Assembly: GCF_032854445.1 (NCBI RefSeq)
Contig: NW_027018221.1
Span: forward strand, 1 to 54,977
Reading direction: 5' to 3'
From: Liolophura sinensis
Taxonomy: Eukaryota; Mollusca; Polyplacophora; Chitonida; Chitonidae
DNA: 54,977 bases
Both the position numbers and the translations under genes were made by a program. Shown one piece after another: positions 10,980 through 22,105 of the stretch (within the stretch, counting starts at the first letter, position 1; every line of letters starts with the position of its first letter). A model generated the notes under the pieces. It was not told the DNA's origin and did no database searches. It was given only the letters and a program-made list of their open reading frames with translations.

Positions 10980-13900
10980 GTACATTGTGTTTTTTATGTA
11001 CGAATGGTGTGGTTTTTCTACACGTAGATAAAGACATTGAGATTGTCTTGGACTTAAAAGTAAGACAATTGCTGGGTGAGTTAAATGGGCTTAGCCCAAA
11101 GATTTGACGTCTTCTGGGCTACAGAAGGGCACATAACTTATAGTCAAAAGTTGAATATAGTCATGACCAGTCGCGATTGTACATAGTAGATTGTATCCGA
11201 TTTCAAATTAACAAAAGACCAGGCAAAAATGCAAAAGTGGAAAAACTGTTCCAGTGCTGCTGGTAAGAGCCTAATCCGACGTATTTTGTCACGAGAAATC
11301 GAATAGTGCAAACCGCGTTGCTCTCCGACCAATACTTTTGGCTGTAGCGACAATTGAATGATCATTGATGTCATAGTCACGTGCCCAGCAACGGCTCTTA
11401 CTCCATGGAAACCAGGAAAATTTGCAATTTTTTAAACAGCTGCCGATGCCTGGCCCAATTCCGCATCTATTAGAACCTTATAGATGTGGTTCAGTGATCA
11501 GTTGTACTTTTTACAGCAGACTGTATCTAGTACATTGAGTTTTTTATGTACAAATGGTGTGGTTTTTCTACAAGTAGATAAAGACATTGAGATTGTCTTG
11601 GACTTAAAAGTAAGACAATTGCTGGATGAGTTAAATGGGCTTAGCCCAAAGATTTGACGTCTTCTGGGCTACCGAAGGGCACATAACGTATAGTTAAAAG
11701 TTGAATATAGTAACGACCAGTCGCGATTGTGCATAGTACAGTGTATCCGATTTCAATTAACAAAAAGACCAGGCAAAAATGCAAAAGTGGAAAAACTGTT
11801 CCAGTGCTGCTGGTAAGAGGCTAATCCGACGTATTTTGTGACGAGAAATCGAATGGTGCAAACCGCGTTGTTCTCCGACCAATACTTTTGGCTGTAGCGA
11901 CAATTGAATGATCATTGATGTCATAGTCACGTGCCCAGCAACGGCTCTTACTCCATGGAAACCAGGGAAATTTGCAATTTTTTAAACAGCTGCCGATGCC
12001 TGGGTCAATTCCGCATCTTTTAGAACCTTATTGATGTGGTTCAGTGATCAGTTGTTCTTTTTACAGCAGACTGTATCTAGTACCTTGTGTTTTTTATGTA
12101 CAAATGGTGTGGTTTTTCTACACGTAGATAAAGACATTGAGATTGTCTTGGACATAAAAGTAAGACAATTGCTGGATGAGTTAAATGGGCTTAGCCCAAA
12201 GATTTGACGTCTTCTGGGCTACCGAAGGGCACATAACGTATAGTTAAAAGTTGAATATAGTAACGACCAGTCTCGATTGTGCATAGTACAGTGTATCCGA
12301 TTTCAATTAACAAAAAGACCAGGCAAAAATGCAAAAGTGGAAAAACTGTTCCAGTGCTGCTAGTAAGAGGCTAATCCGACGTATTTTGTGACGATAAATC
12401 GAATGGTGCAAACCGCGTTGCTCTCCGACCAATACTTTTTGGCTGTAGCGACAATTGAATGATCATTGATGTCATAGTCACGTGCCCAGCAACGGCTCTT
12501 ACTCCATGGAAACCAGGGAAATTTGCAGTTTTTTAAACAGCTGCCGATGCCTGGGCCAATTCCGCATCTTTTAGAACCTTATTGATGTGGTTCAGTGATC
12601 AGTTGTACTTTTTACAGCAGACTGTATCTAGTACCTTGTGTTTTTTATGTACAAATGGTGTGGTTTTTCTACACGTAGATAAAGACATTGAGATTGTTTT
12701 GGACTTAAAAGTAAGACAATTGCTGGGTGAGTTAAATGGGCTTAGCCCAAAGATTTGACGTCTTCTGGGCTACAGAAGGGCACATAACTTATAGTCAAAA
12801 GTTGAATATAGTCAGGACCAGTCGCGATTGTACATAGTAGATTGTATCCGATTTCAAATTAACAAAAGACCAGGCAAAAATGCAAGAGTGGAAAAACTGT
12901 TCCAGTGCTGCTGGTAAGAGGCTAATCCGACGTATTTTGTGACGAGAAATCGTATAGTGCAAACCGCGTTGCTCTCCGACCAATACTTTTGGCTGTAGCG
13001 ACAATTGAATGATCATTGATGTCATAGTCACGTGCCCAGCAACGGCTCTTACTCCATGGAAACCAGGGAAATTTGCAATTTTTTAAACAGCTGCCGATGC
13101 CTGGCCCAATTCCGCATCTATTAGAACCTTATAGATGTGGTTCAGTGATCAGTTGTACTTTTTACAGCAGACTGTGTCTAGTACATTGTGTTTTTTATGT
13201 ACAAATGGTGTGGTTTTTCTACACGTAGATAAAGACATTGAGATTGTCTTGGACTTAAAAGTAAGACAATTGCTGGATGAGTTAAATGGGCTTAGCCCAA
13301 AGATTTGACGTCTTCTGGGCTACCAAAGGGCACATAACGTATAGTTAAAAGTTGAATATAGTAACGACCAGTCGCGATTGTGCATAGTACAGTGTATCCG
13401 ATTTCAATTAACAAAAAGACCAGGCAAAAATGCAAAAGTGGAAAAACTGTTCCAGTGCTGCTGGTAAGAGGCTAATCCGACGTATTTTGTCACGAGAAAT
13501 CGAATGGTGCAAACCGCGTTGTTCTCCGACCAATACTTTTGGCTGTAGTGACAATTGAATGATCATTGATGTCATAGTCACGTGCCCAGCAACGGCTCTT
13601 ACTCCATGGAAACCACTGAAATTTGCAATTTTTTAAACAGCTGCCGATGCCTGGGCCAATTCCGCATCTTTTAGAACCTTATTGATGTGGTTCAGTGATC
13701 AGTTGTTCTTTTTACAGCAGACTGTATCTAGTACCTTGTGTTTTTTATGTACAAATGGTGTGGTTTTTCTACACGTAGATAAAGACATTGAGATTGTCTT
13801 GGACTTAAAAGTAAGACAATTGCTGGATGAGTTAAATGGGCTTAGCCCAAAGATTTGACGTCTTCTGGGCTACCGAAGGGCACATAACGTATAGTTAAAA

Positions 13901-14107
13901 GCTGAATATAGTAACGGCCAGTCGCGATTGTGCATAGTACAGTGTATCCGATTTCAATTAACAAAAAGACCAGGCAAAAATGCAAAAGTGGAAAAACTGT
14001 TCCAGTGCTGCTAGTAAGAGGCTAATCCGACGTATTTTGTGACGATAAATCGAATGGTGCAAACCGCGTTGCTCTCCGACCAATACTTTTGGCTGTAGCG
14101 ACAATTG

Positions 14108-14117
14108 AATGATCATT
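14108..14117 (+). other. 10-bp perfect palindrome AATGATCATT
   Basis: Self-complementary, at monomer offset 252-261, conserved in nearly all monomers and 9 bp upstream of GTCACGTG. Monomer 4 (ATGATCATGC) and the copy near 51,506 (GAATAATCATT) lose it. Confidence 0.6.
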
Positions 14118-14126
14118 GATGTCATA

Positions 14127-14134
14127 GTCACGTG
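14127..14134 (+). other. GTCACGTG element (E-box/CDEI-like), one per monomer
   Basis: Palindromic CACGTG preceded by GT, at monomer offset 271-278. It is present in every monomer I checked except the aberrant copy at 1,766, and the CACGTGGCC variants keep it. CACGTG is the core site of bHLH proteins. GTCACGTG also fits the budding-yeast CDEI consensus RTCACRTG bound by Cbf1. Binding here is inference only. Confidence 0.55.
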
Positions 14135-14342
14135 CCCAGCAACGGCTCTTACTCCATGGAAACCAGGGAAATTTGCAGTTTTTTAAACAGCTGCCGATGC
14201 CTGGGCCAATTCCGCATCTTTTAGAACCTTATTGATGTGGTTCAGTGATCAGTTGTACTTTTTACAGCAGACTGTATCTAGTACCTTGTGTTTTTTATGT
14301 ACATATGGTGTGGTTTTTCTACACGTAGATAAAGACATTGAG

Positions 14343-14370
14343 ATTGTCTTGGACTTAGAAGTAAGACAAT
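14343..14370 (+). other. hairpin-forming inverted repeat (one example; present in most monomers)
   Basis: Shown here in the monomer that starts at 13,857, at monomer offset 487-514. Outer arms ATTGTCTT and AAGACAAT are exact complements (8 bp). Inside them, after a GG bulge, ACTT and AAGT pair (4 bp) around a two-base loop, AG here and AA in most copies. The loop change between classes leaves all pairs intact. In a minority the stem is weakened: N has ATTGTTTT and M has ACAT for ACTT. Upstream AAGACA at 14,332 can compete for the same TGTCTT. Confidence 0.75.
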
Positions 14371-14386
14371 TTCTGGATGAGTTAAA

Positions 14387-14399
14387 TGGGCTTAGCCCA
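14387..14399 (+). other. dyad TGGGCT-T-AGCCCA before each monomer start
   Basis: A perfect 6-bp inverted repeat around a single T, at monomer offset 531-543, present in nearly every copy. The R-type tails (GGGTTTAG) and the GGGCTGAG variants break or alter one base pair. Confidence 0.7.
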
Positions 14400-14405
14400 A
14401 AGATT

Positions 14406-14413
14406 TGACGTCT
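14406..14413 (+). other. TGACGTCT word at monomer boundary (CRE-like)
   Basis: Matches the bZIP CRE core TGACGTCA at 7 of 8 bases and is almost invariant throughout the array; it served as my register mark. A related TGATGTCA lies just upstream of GTCACGTG in most monomers. Functional relevance is unknown. Confidence 0.4.
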
Positions 14414-15505
14414 TCTGGGCTACCGAAGGGCACATAACATATAGTCAAAAGTTAAATATAATAATGACCAATCGCGATTGTGCATAGTACAGTGTATCCG
14501 ATTTCAATTAACAAAAAGACCAGGCAAAAATGCAAAAGTGGAAAAACTGTTCCAGTGCTGCTGGTAAGAGGCTAATCCGACGTATTTTGTGACGAGAAAT
14601 CGAATGGTGCAAACCGTGTTGCTCTCCGACCAATACTTTTGCCTGTAGCGACAATTGAATGATCATTGATGTCATAGTCACGTGCCCAGCAACGGCTCTT
14701 ACTCCATGGAAACCAGGGAAATATGCAATTTTTTAACAGCTGCCAATGCCTGGCCGAATTCCGCATCTATTAGAACCTTATAGATGTGGTTCAGTGATCA
14801 GTTGTACTTTTTACAGCAGACTGTATCTAGTACATTGTGTTTTTTATGTACGAATGGTGTGGTTTTTCTACACGTAGATAAAGACATTGAGATTGTCTTG
14901 GACTTAAAAGTAAGACAATTTCTGGGTGAGTTAAATGGGCTTAGCCCAAAGATTTGACGTCTTCTGGGCTACAGAAGGGCACATAACTTATAGTCAAAAG
15001 TTGAATATAGTCATGACCAGTCGCGATTGTACATAGTAGATTGTATCCGATTTCAAATTAACAAAAGACCAGGCAAAAATGCAAAAGTGGAAAAACTGTT
15101 CCAGTGCTGCTGGTAAGAGGCTAATCCGACGTATTTTGTGACGAGAAATCGAATAGTGCAAACCGCGTTGCTCTCCGACCAATACTTTTGGCTGTAGCGA
15201 CAATTGAATGATCATTGATGTCATAGTCACGTGCCCAGCAACGGCTCTTACTCCATGGAAACCAGGGAAATTTGCAATTTTTTAAACAGCTGCCGATGCC
15301 TGGCCCAATTCCGCATCTATTAGAACCTGATAGATGTGGTTCAGTGATCAGTTGTACTTTTTACAGCAGACTGTATCTAGTACATTGTGTTTTTTATGTA
15401 CAAATGGTGTGGTTTTTCTACACCTAGATAAAGACATTGAGATTGTCTTGGACTTAAAAGTAAGACAATTGCTGGATGAGTTAAATGGGCTGAGCCCAAA
15501 GATTT

Positions 15506-17155
15506 GACGTCTTCTGGGCTACCGAAGGGCACATAACGTATAGTTAAAAGTTGAATATAGTAACGACCAGTCGCGATTGTGCATAGTACAGTGTATCCGA
15601 TTTCAATTAACAAAAAGACCAGGCAAAAATGCAAAAGTGGAAAAACTGTTCCAGTGCTGCTGGTAAGAGGCTAATCCGACGTATTTTGTCACGAGAAATC
15701 GAATGGTGCAAACCGCGTTGCTCTCCGACCAATACTTTTGGCTGTAGCGACAATTGAATGATCATTAATGTCATAGTCACGTGCCCAGCAACGGCTCTTA
15801 CTCCATGGAAACCAGGGAAATTTGCAATTTTTTAAACAGCTGCCGATGCCTGGGCCATTTCCGCATCTTTTAGAACCTTATTGATGTGCGTCAGTGATCA
15901 GTTGTACTTTTTACAGCAGACTGTATCTAGTACATTGTGTTTTTTATGTACGAATGTTGTGGTTTTTCTACACGTAGATAAAGACATTGAGATTGCCTTG
16001 GACTTAGAAGTAAGACAATTGCTGGATGAGTTAAATGGGCTTAGCCCAAAGATTTGACGTCTTCTGGGCTACAGAAGGGCACATAACTTATAGTCAAAAG
16101 TTGAATATAGTAATGACCAGTCGCGATTGTACATAGTAGATTGTATCCGATTTCAAATTAACAAAAAGACCAGGCAAAAATGCAAAAGTGGAAAAACTGC
16201 TCCAGTGCTGCTGGTAAGAGGCTAATCCGACGTATTTTGTGACGAGAAATCGAATGGTGCAAACCGCGTTGCTGTCCGACCAATACTTTTGGCTGTAGCG
16301 ACAATTGAATGATCATTGATGTCATAGTCACGTGCCTAGCAACGGCTCTCACTCCATGGAAACCAGGGAAATTTGCAATTTTTTAAACAGCTGCCGATGC
16401 CTGGCCCAATTCCGCATCTATTAGAACCTTATAGATGTGGTTCAGTGATAAGTTGTACTTTTTACAGCAGACTGTAACTAGTACATTGTGTTTTTTATGT
16501 ACGAATGGTGTGGTTTTTCTACACGTAGATAAAGACATTGAAATTGTCTTGGATTTAAAAGTAAGACAATTGCTGGATGAGTTAAATGGGCTTAGCCCAA
16601 AGATTTGACGTCTTCTGGGCTACCGAAGGGCACATAACGTATAGTTAAAAGTTGAATATAGTAACTACCAGTCTCGATTGTGCATAGTACAGTGTATCCG
16701 ATTTCAATTAACAAAAAGACCAGGCAAAAATGCAAAAGTGGAAAAACTGTTCCAGTGCTACTGATAAGAGGCTAATCCGACGTATTTTGTGACGAGAAAT
16801 CGAATGGTGCAAACCGCGTTGCTGTCCGACCAATACTTTTGGCTGTAGCGACAATTGAATGATCATTGATGTCATAGTCACGTGCCCAGCAACGGCTCTT
16901 ACTCCATGAAAAACCAGAGAAATATGCAATTTTTAACAGCTGCCAATGCCTGGCCCAATTCCGCATCTATTAGAACCTTATAGATGTGGTTCAGTGATCA
17001 GTTGTACTTTTTACAGCAGACTGTATCTAGTACATTGTGTTTTTTATGTACGAATGGTGTGGTTTTTCTACACGTAGATAAAGACATTGAGATTGTCTTG
17101 GACTTAAAAGTAAGACAATTGCTGGATGAGTTAAATGGGCTTAGCCCAAAGATTT
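15506..17155 (+). repeat. three divergent monomers (15506, 16056, 16607)
   Basis: These three match no repeated block. Private changes include CATTAATGTC, GAATGTTGTGG and ATTGCCTTGG in the first. The second has CTGCTCCAG, GTGCCTAGC and CAGTGATAAG. The third has GTAACTACC, GCTACTGATAAG and CATGAAAAACCAGAG. GCTGTCCGACC is shared by the last two, which suggests that they were duplicated or converted together. They look like older copies that escaped recent homogenisation. Confidence 0.8.
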
Positions 17156-20100
17156 GACGTCTTCTGGGCTACCGAAGGGCACATAACGTATAGTTAAAAG
17201 TTGAATATAGTAACGACCAGTCGCGATTGTGCATAGTACAGTGTATCCGATTTCAATTAACAAAAAAAACAAGGCAAAAATGCAAAAGTGGAAAAACTGT
17301 TCCAGTGCTGCTGGTAAGAGACTAATCCGACGTATTTTGTCACGAGAAATCAAATGGTGCAAACCGCGTTGTTCTCCGACCAATACTTTTGGCTGTAGCG
17401 ACAATTGAATGATCATTGATGTCATAGTCACGTGCCCAGCAACGGCTCTTACTCCATGGAAACCAGGGAAATTTGCAATTTTTTAAACAGCTGCCGATGC
17501 CTGGGCCAATTCCGCATCTTTTAGAACCTTATTGATGTGGTTCAGTGATCAGTTGTTCTTTTTACAGCAGACTGTATCTAGTACCTTGTGTTTTTTATGT
17601 ACAAATGGTGTGGTTTTTCTACACGTAGATAAAGACATTGAGATTGTCTTGGACTTAAAAGTAAGACAATTGCTGGATGAGTTAAATGGGCTTAGCCCAA
17701 AGATTTGACGTCTTCTGGGCTACCGAAGGGCACATAACGTATAGTTAAAAGTTGAATATAGTAACGACCAGTCGCGATTGTGCATAGTACAGTGTATCCG
17801 ATTTCAATTAACAAAAAGACCAAACAAAAATGCAAAAGTGGAAAAACTGTTCGAGTGCTGCTGGTAAGAGGCTAATCCGACGTGCTTTGTGACGAGAAAT
17901 CGAATGGTGCAAACCGCGTTGCTCTCCGACCAATACTTTTGGCTGTAGCGACAATTGAATGATCATTGATGTCATAGTCACGTGGCCAGCAACGGCTCTT
18001 ACTCCATGGAAACCAGGGAAATTTGCAATTTTTTAAACAGCTGCCGATGCCTGGGCCAATTCCGCATCTTTTAGAACCTTATTGATGTGGTTCAGTGATC
18101 AGTTGTACTTTTTACAGCAGACTGTATCTAGTACATTGTGTTTTTTATGTACAAATGGTGTGGTTTTTCTACACGTAGATAAAGACATTGAGATTGTCTT
18201 GGACTTAAAAGTAAGACAATTGCTGGATGAGTTAAATGGGCTTAGCCCAAAGATTTGACGTCTTCTGGGCTACCGAAGGGCACATAACGTATAGTTAAAA
18301 GTTGAATATAGTAACGACCAGTCACAATTGTGCATAGTACAGTGTATCCGATTTCAATTAACAAAAAGACCAGGCAAAAATGCAAAAGTGGAAAAACTGT
18401 TCCAGTGCTGCTGGTAAGAGGCTAATCCGACGTATTTTGTCACGAGAAATCGAATGGTGCAAACCGCGTTGTTCTCCGACCAATACTTTTGGCTGTAGCG
18501 ACAATTGAATGATCATTGATGTCATAGTCACGTGCCCAGCAACGGCTCTTACTCCATGGAAACCAGGGAAATTTGCAATTTTTTAAACAGCTGCCGATGC
18601 CTGGGCCAATTCCGCATCTTTTAGAACCTTATTGATGTGGTTCAGTGATCAGTTGTTCTTTTTACAGCAGACTGTATCTAGTACCTTGTGTTTTTTATGT
18701 ACGAATGGTGTGGTTTTTCTACACGTAGATAAAGACATTGAGATTCTCTTGGACTTAAAAGTAAGACAATTGCTGGATGAGTTAAATGGGCTTAGCCCAA
18801 AGATTTGACGTCTTCTGGGCTACCGAAGGGCACATAACGTATAGTTAAAAGTTGAATATAGTAACGACCAGTCGCGATTGTGCATAGGACAGTGTATCCG
18901 ATTTCATTTAACAAAAAGACCAGGCAAAAATGCAAAAGTGGAAAAACTGTTCCAGTGCTGCTAGTAAGAGGCTAATCCGACGTATTTTGTCACGAGAAAT
19001 CGAATGGTGCAAACCGCGTTGCTCTCCGACCAATACTTTTGGCTGTAGCGACAATTGAATGATCATTGATGTCATAGTCACGTGCCCAGCAACGGCTCTT
19101 ACTCCATGGAAACCAGGGAAATTTGCAATTTTTTAAACAGCTGCCGATGCCTGGGCCGTTTCCGCATCTTTTAGAACCTTATTGCTGTGCGTCAGTGATC
19201 AGTTGTACTTTTTACAGCAGACTGTATCTAGTACATTGTGTTTTTTATGTACGAATGGTGTGGTTTTTCTACACGTAGATAAAGACATTGAGATTGTCTT
19301 GGACTTAAAAGTAAGACAATTGCTGGATGAGTTAAATGGGCTTAGCCCAAAGATTTGACGTCTTCTGGGCTACCGAAGGGCACATAACGTATAGTTAAAA
19401 GTTGAATATAGTAACGACCAGTCGCGATTGTGCATAGTACAGTGTATCCGATTTCAATTAACAAAAAGACCAGGCAAAAATGCAAAAGTGGAAAAACTGT
19501 TCCAGTGCTGCTGGTAAGAGGCTAATCCGACGTATTTTGTCACGAGAAATCGAATGGTGCAAACCGCGTTGCTCTCCGACCAATACTTTTGGCTGTAGCG
19601 ACAATTGAATGATCATTGATGTCATAGTCACGTGCCCAGCAACGGCTCTTACTCCATGGAAACCAGGGAAATTTGCAATTTTTTAACAGCTGCCGATGCC
19701 TGGCCCAATTCCGCATCTATTAGAACCTTATTGATGTGGGTCAGTGATCAGTTGTACTTTTTACAGCAGACTGTATCTAGTACTTTTTGTTTTTTATGTA
19801 CAAATGGTGTGGTTTTTCTACACGCAGATAAAGACATTGAGATTGTCTTGGACTTAGAAGTAAGACAATTGCTGGATGAGTTAAATGGGTTTAGCCCAAA
19901 GATTTGACGTCTTCTGGGCTACAGAAGGGCACATAACTTATAGTCAAAAGTTGAATATAGTAACGACCAGTCGCGATTGTGCATAGTACAGTGTATCCGA
20001 TTTCAAATTAACAAAAAGACCAGGCAAAAATGCAAAAGTGGAAAAACTGTTCCAGTGCTGCTGGTAAGAGGCTAATCCGACGTATTTTGTCACGAGAAAT

Positions 20101-22105
20101 CGAATGGTGCAAACCGCGTTGCTCTCCGACCAATACTTTTGGCTGTAGCCACAATTGAATGATCATTGATGTCATAGTCACGTGCCCAGCAACGGCTCTT
20201 ACTCCATGGAAACCAGGGAAATTTGCAATTTTTTAAACAGCTGCCGATGCCTGGGCCAATTCCGCATCTATTAGAACCTTATAGATGTGGTTCAGTGATC
20301 AGTTGTACTTTTTACAGCAGACTGTAACTAGTACATTGTGTTTTTTATGTACGAATGGTGTGGTTTTTCTACACGTAGATAAAGACATTGAAATTGTCTT
20401 GGACTTAAAAGTAAGACAATTGCTGGATGAGTTAAATGGGCTTAGCCCAAAGATTTGACGTCTTCTGGGCTACCGAAGGGCACATAACGTATAGTTAAAA
20501 GTTGAATATAGTAACGACCAGTCTCGATTGTGCATAGTACAGTGTATCCGATTTCATTTAACAAAAAGACCAGGCAAAAATGCAAAAGTGGAAAAACTGT
20601 TACAGTGCTGCTAGTAAGAGGCTAATCCGACGTATTTTGTGACGATAAATCGAATGGTGCAAACCGCGTTGCTCTCCGACCAATACTTTTGGCTGTAGCG
20701 ACAATTGAATGATCATTGATGTCATAGTCACGTGCCCAGCAACGGCTCTTACTCCATGGAAACCAGGGAAATTTGCAGTTTTTTAAACAGCTGACGATGC
20801 CTGGGCCAATTCCGCATCTTTTAGAACCTTATTGATGTGGTTCAGTGATCAGTTGTACTTTTTACAGCAGACTGTATCTAGTACCTTGTGTTTTTTACGT
20901 ACATATGGTGTGGTTTTTCTACACGTAGATAAAGACATTGAGATTGTCTTGGACTTAGAAGTAAGACAATTGCTGGATGAGTTAAATGGGCTTAGCCCAA
21001 AGATTTGACGTCTTCTGGGCTACCGAAGGGCACATAACATATAGTCAAAAGTTGAATATAATAATGATCAGTCGCGATTGTGCATAGTACAGTGTATCCG
21101 ATTTCAATTAACAAAAAGACCAGGCAAAAATGCAAAAGTGGAAAAACTGTTCCAGTGCTGCTGGTAAGAGGCTAATCCGACGTATTTTGTGACGAGAAAT
21201 CGAATGGTGCAAACCGTGTTGCTCTCCGACCAATACTTTTGCCTGTAGCGACAATTGAATGATCATTGATGTCATAGTCACGTGCCCAGCAACGGCTCTT
21301 ACTCCATGGAAACCAGGGAAATATGCAATTTTTTAACAGCTGCCAATGCCTGGCCGAATTCCGCATCTATTAGAACCTTATAGATGTGGTTCAGTGATCA
21401 GTTGTACTTTTTACAGCAGACTGTATCTAGTACATTGTGTTTTTTATGTACGAATGGTGTGGTTTTTCTACACGTAGATAAAGACATTGAGATTGTCTTG
21501 GACTTAAAAGTAAGACAATTGCTGGGTGAGTTAAATGGGCTTAGCCCAAAGATTTGACGTCTTCTGGGCTACAGAAGGGCACATAACTTATAGTCAAAAG
21601 TTGAATATAGTCATGACCAGTCGCGATTGTACATAGTAGATTGTATCCGATTTCAAATTAACAAAAGACCAGGCAAAAATGCAAAAGTGGAAAAACTGTT
21701 CCAGTGCTGCTGGTAAGAGGCTAATCCGACGTATTTTGTGACGAGAAATCGAATAGTGCAAACCGCGTTGCTCTCCGACCAATACTTTTGGCTGTAGCGA
21801 CAATTGAATGATCATTGATGTCATAGTCACGTGCCCAGCAACGGCTCTTACTCCATGGAAACCAGGGAAATTTGCAATTTTTTAAACAGCTGCCGATGCC
21901 TGGCCCAATTCCGCATCTATTAGAACCTTATAGATGTGGTTCAGTGATCAGTTGTACTTTTTACAGCAGACTGTATCTAGTACATTGTGTTTTTTATGTA
22001 CAAATGGTGTGGTTTTTCTACACGTAGATAAAGACATTGAGATTGTCTTGGACTTAAAAGTAAGACAATTGCTGGATGAGTTAAATGGGCTTAGCCCAAA
22101 GATTT
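17156..22105 (+). repeat. nine-monomer block A-B-C-Q-R-I-J-E-F
   Basis: Starts are 17156 A, 17707 B, 18257 C, 18807 Q, 19357 R, 19906 I, 20457 J, 21007 E and 21556 F. Markers: GACCAAACA in B, GTCACAATTG in C, TAGGACAG with TTTCATTTAAC in Q, and TTTTTTAACAG with ACTTTTTG in R. The order B-C-Q-R-I-J recurs at 44,652-47,950 with the same private TAGGACAG and TTTCATTTAAC, so the two blocks share a common ancestor about 26.4 kb (48 monomers) apart. Confidence 0.85.

Larger units (their letters stand above)
8357..13306 (+). repeat. nine monomers I-J-E-F-P-F'-M-N-G
   Basis: Starts are 8357 I, 8908 J, 9458 E, 10007 F, 10557 P, 11106 F', 11656 M, 12206 N and 12757 G. Compared with the basic eight-monomer unit, the pair F-P is inserted between E and F'. 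P is a hybrid: an A-like head (AATTAACCAAAAG, GTCACGAG, GTTGTTCT) and an E tail (AAATATGC, CCAATGCC, GGCCGAATT). The same insertion recurs at 23,754-24,852. Confidence 0.85.
13307..15505 (+). repeat. four-monomer block A*(hybrid)-X-E''-F
   Basis: Starts are 13307, 13857, 14407 and 14956. The first is a hybrid whose head is H (CTACCAAAGG, TAGTGACAA) and whose tail is A* (AACCACTGAAA, GTTGTTCT); the switch lies between about 13,550 and 13,613. X carries AAAAGCTGAATA, GCTAGTAAG and AATTTCTGGATG. E'' carries AAAGTTAAATAT. F here ends with CTGATAGATG, CACCTAG and GGGCTGAG. The same A*-X-E''-F order returns at 36,951, 40,803 and 50,703. Those copies share extra changes (ACTATATGG in X, CTTCAGGGC in E'') that this copy lacks, so this is the less derived version. 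Confidence 0.85.

Noticed and set aside
13867-13883. CENP-B box in reverse complement of CTACCGAAGGGC
   Set aside because: TTCG is followed by GTAGC; the required A and CGGG of nTTCGnnnnAnnCGGGn are absent. No other match was found in the monomer.
14179-14318. Phased T-tracts as a nucleosome-positioning signal
   Set aside because: Four T-tracts exist, but their spacings (80, 32 and 23 bp) do not fit a clear ~10.5-bp multiple throughout; evidence is too weak to claim.
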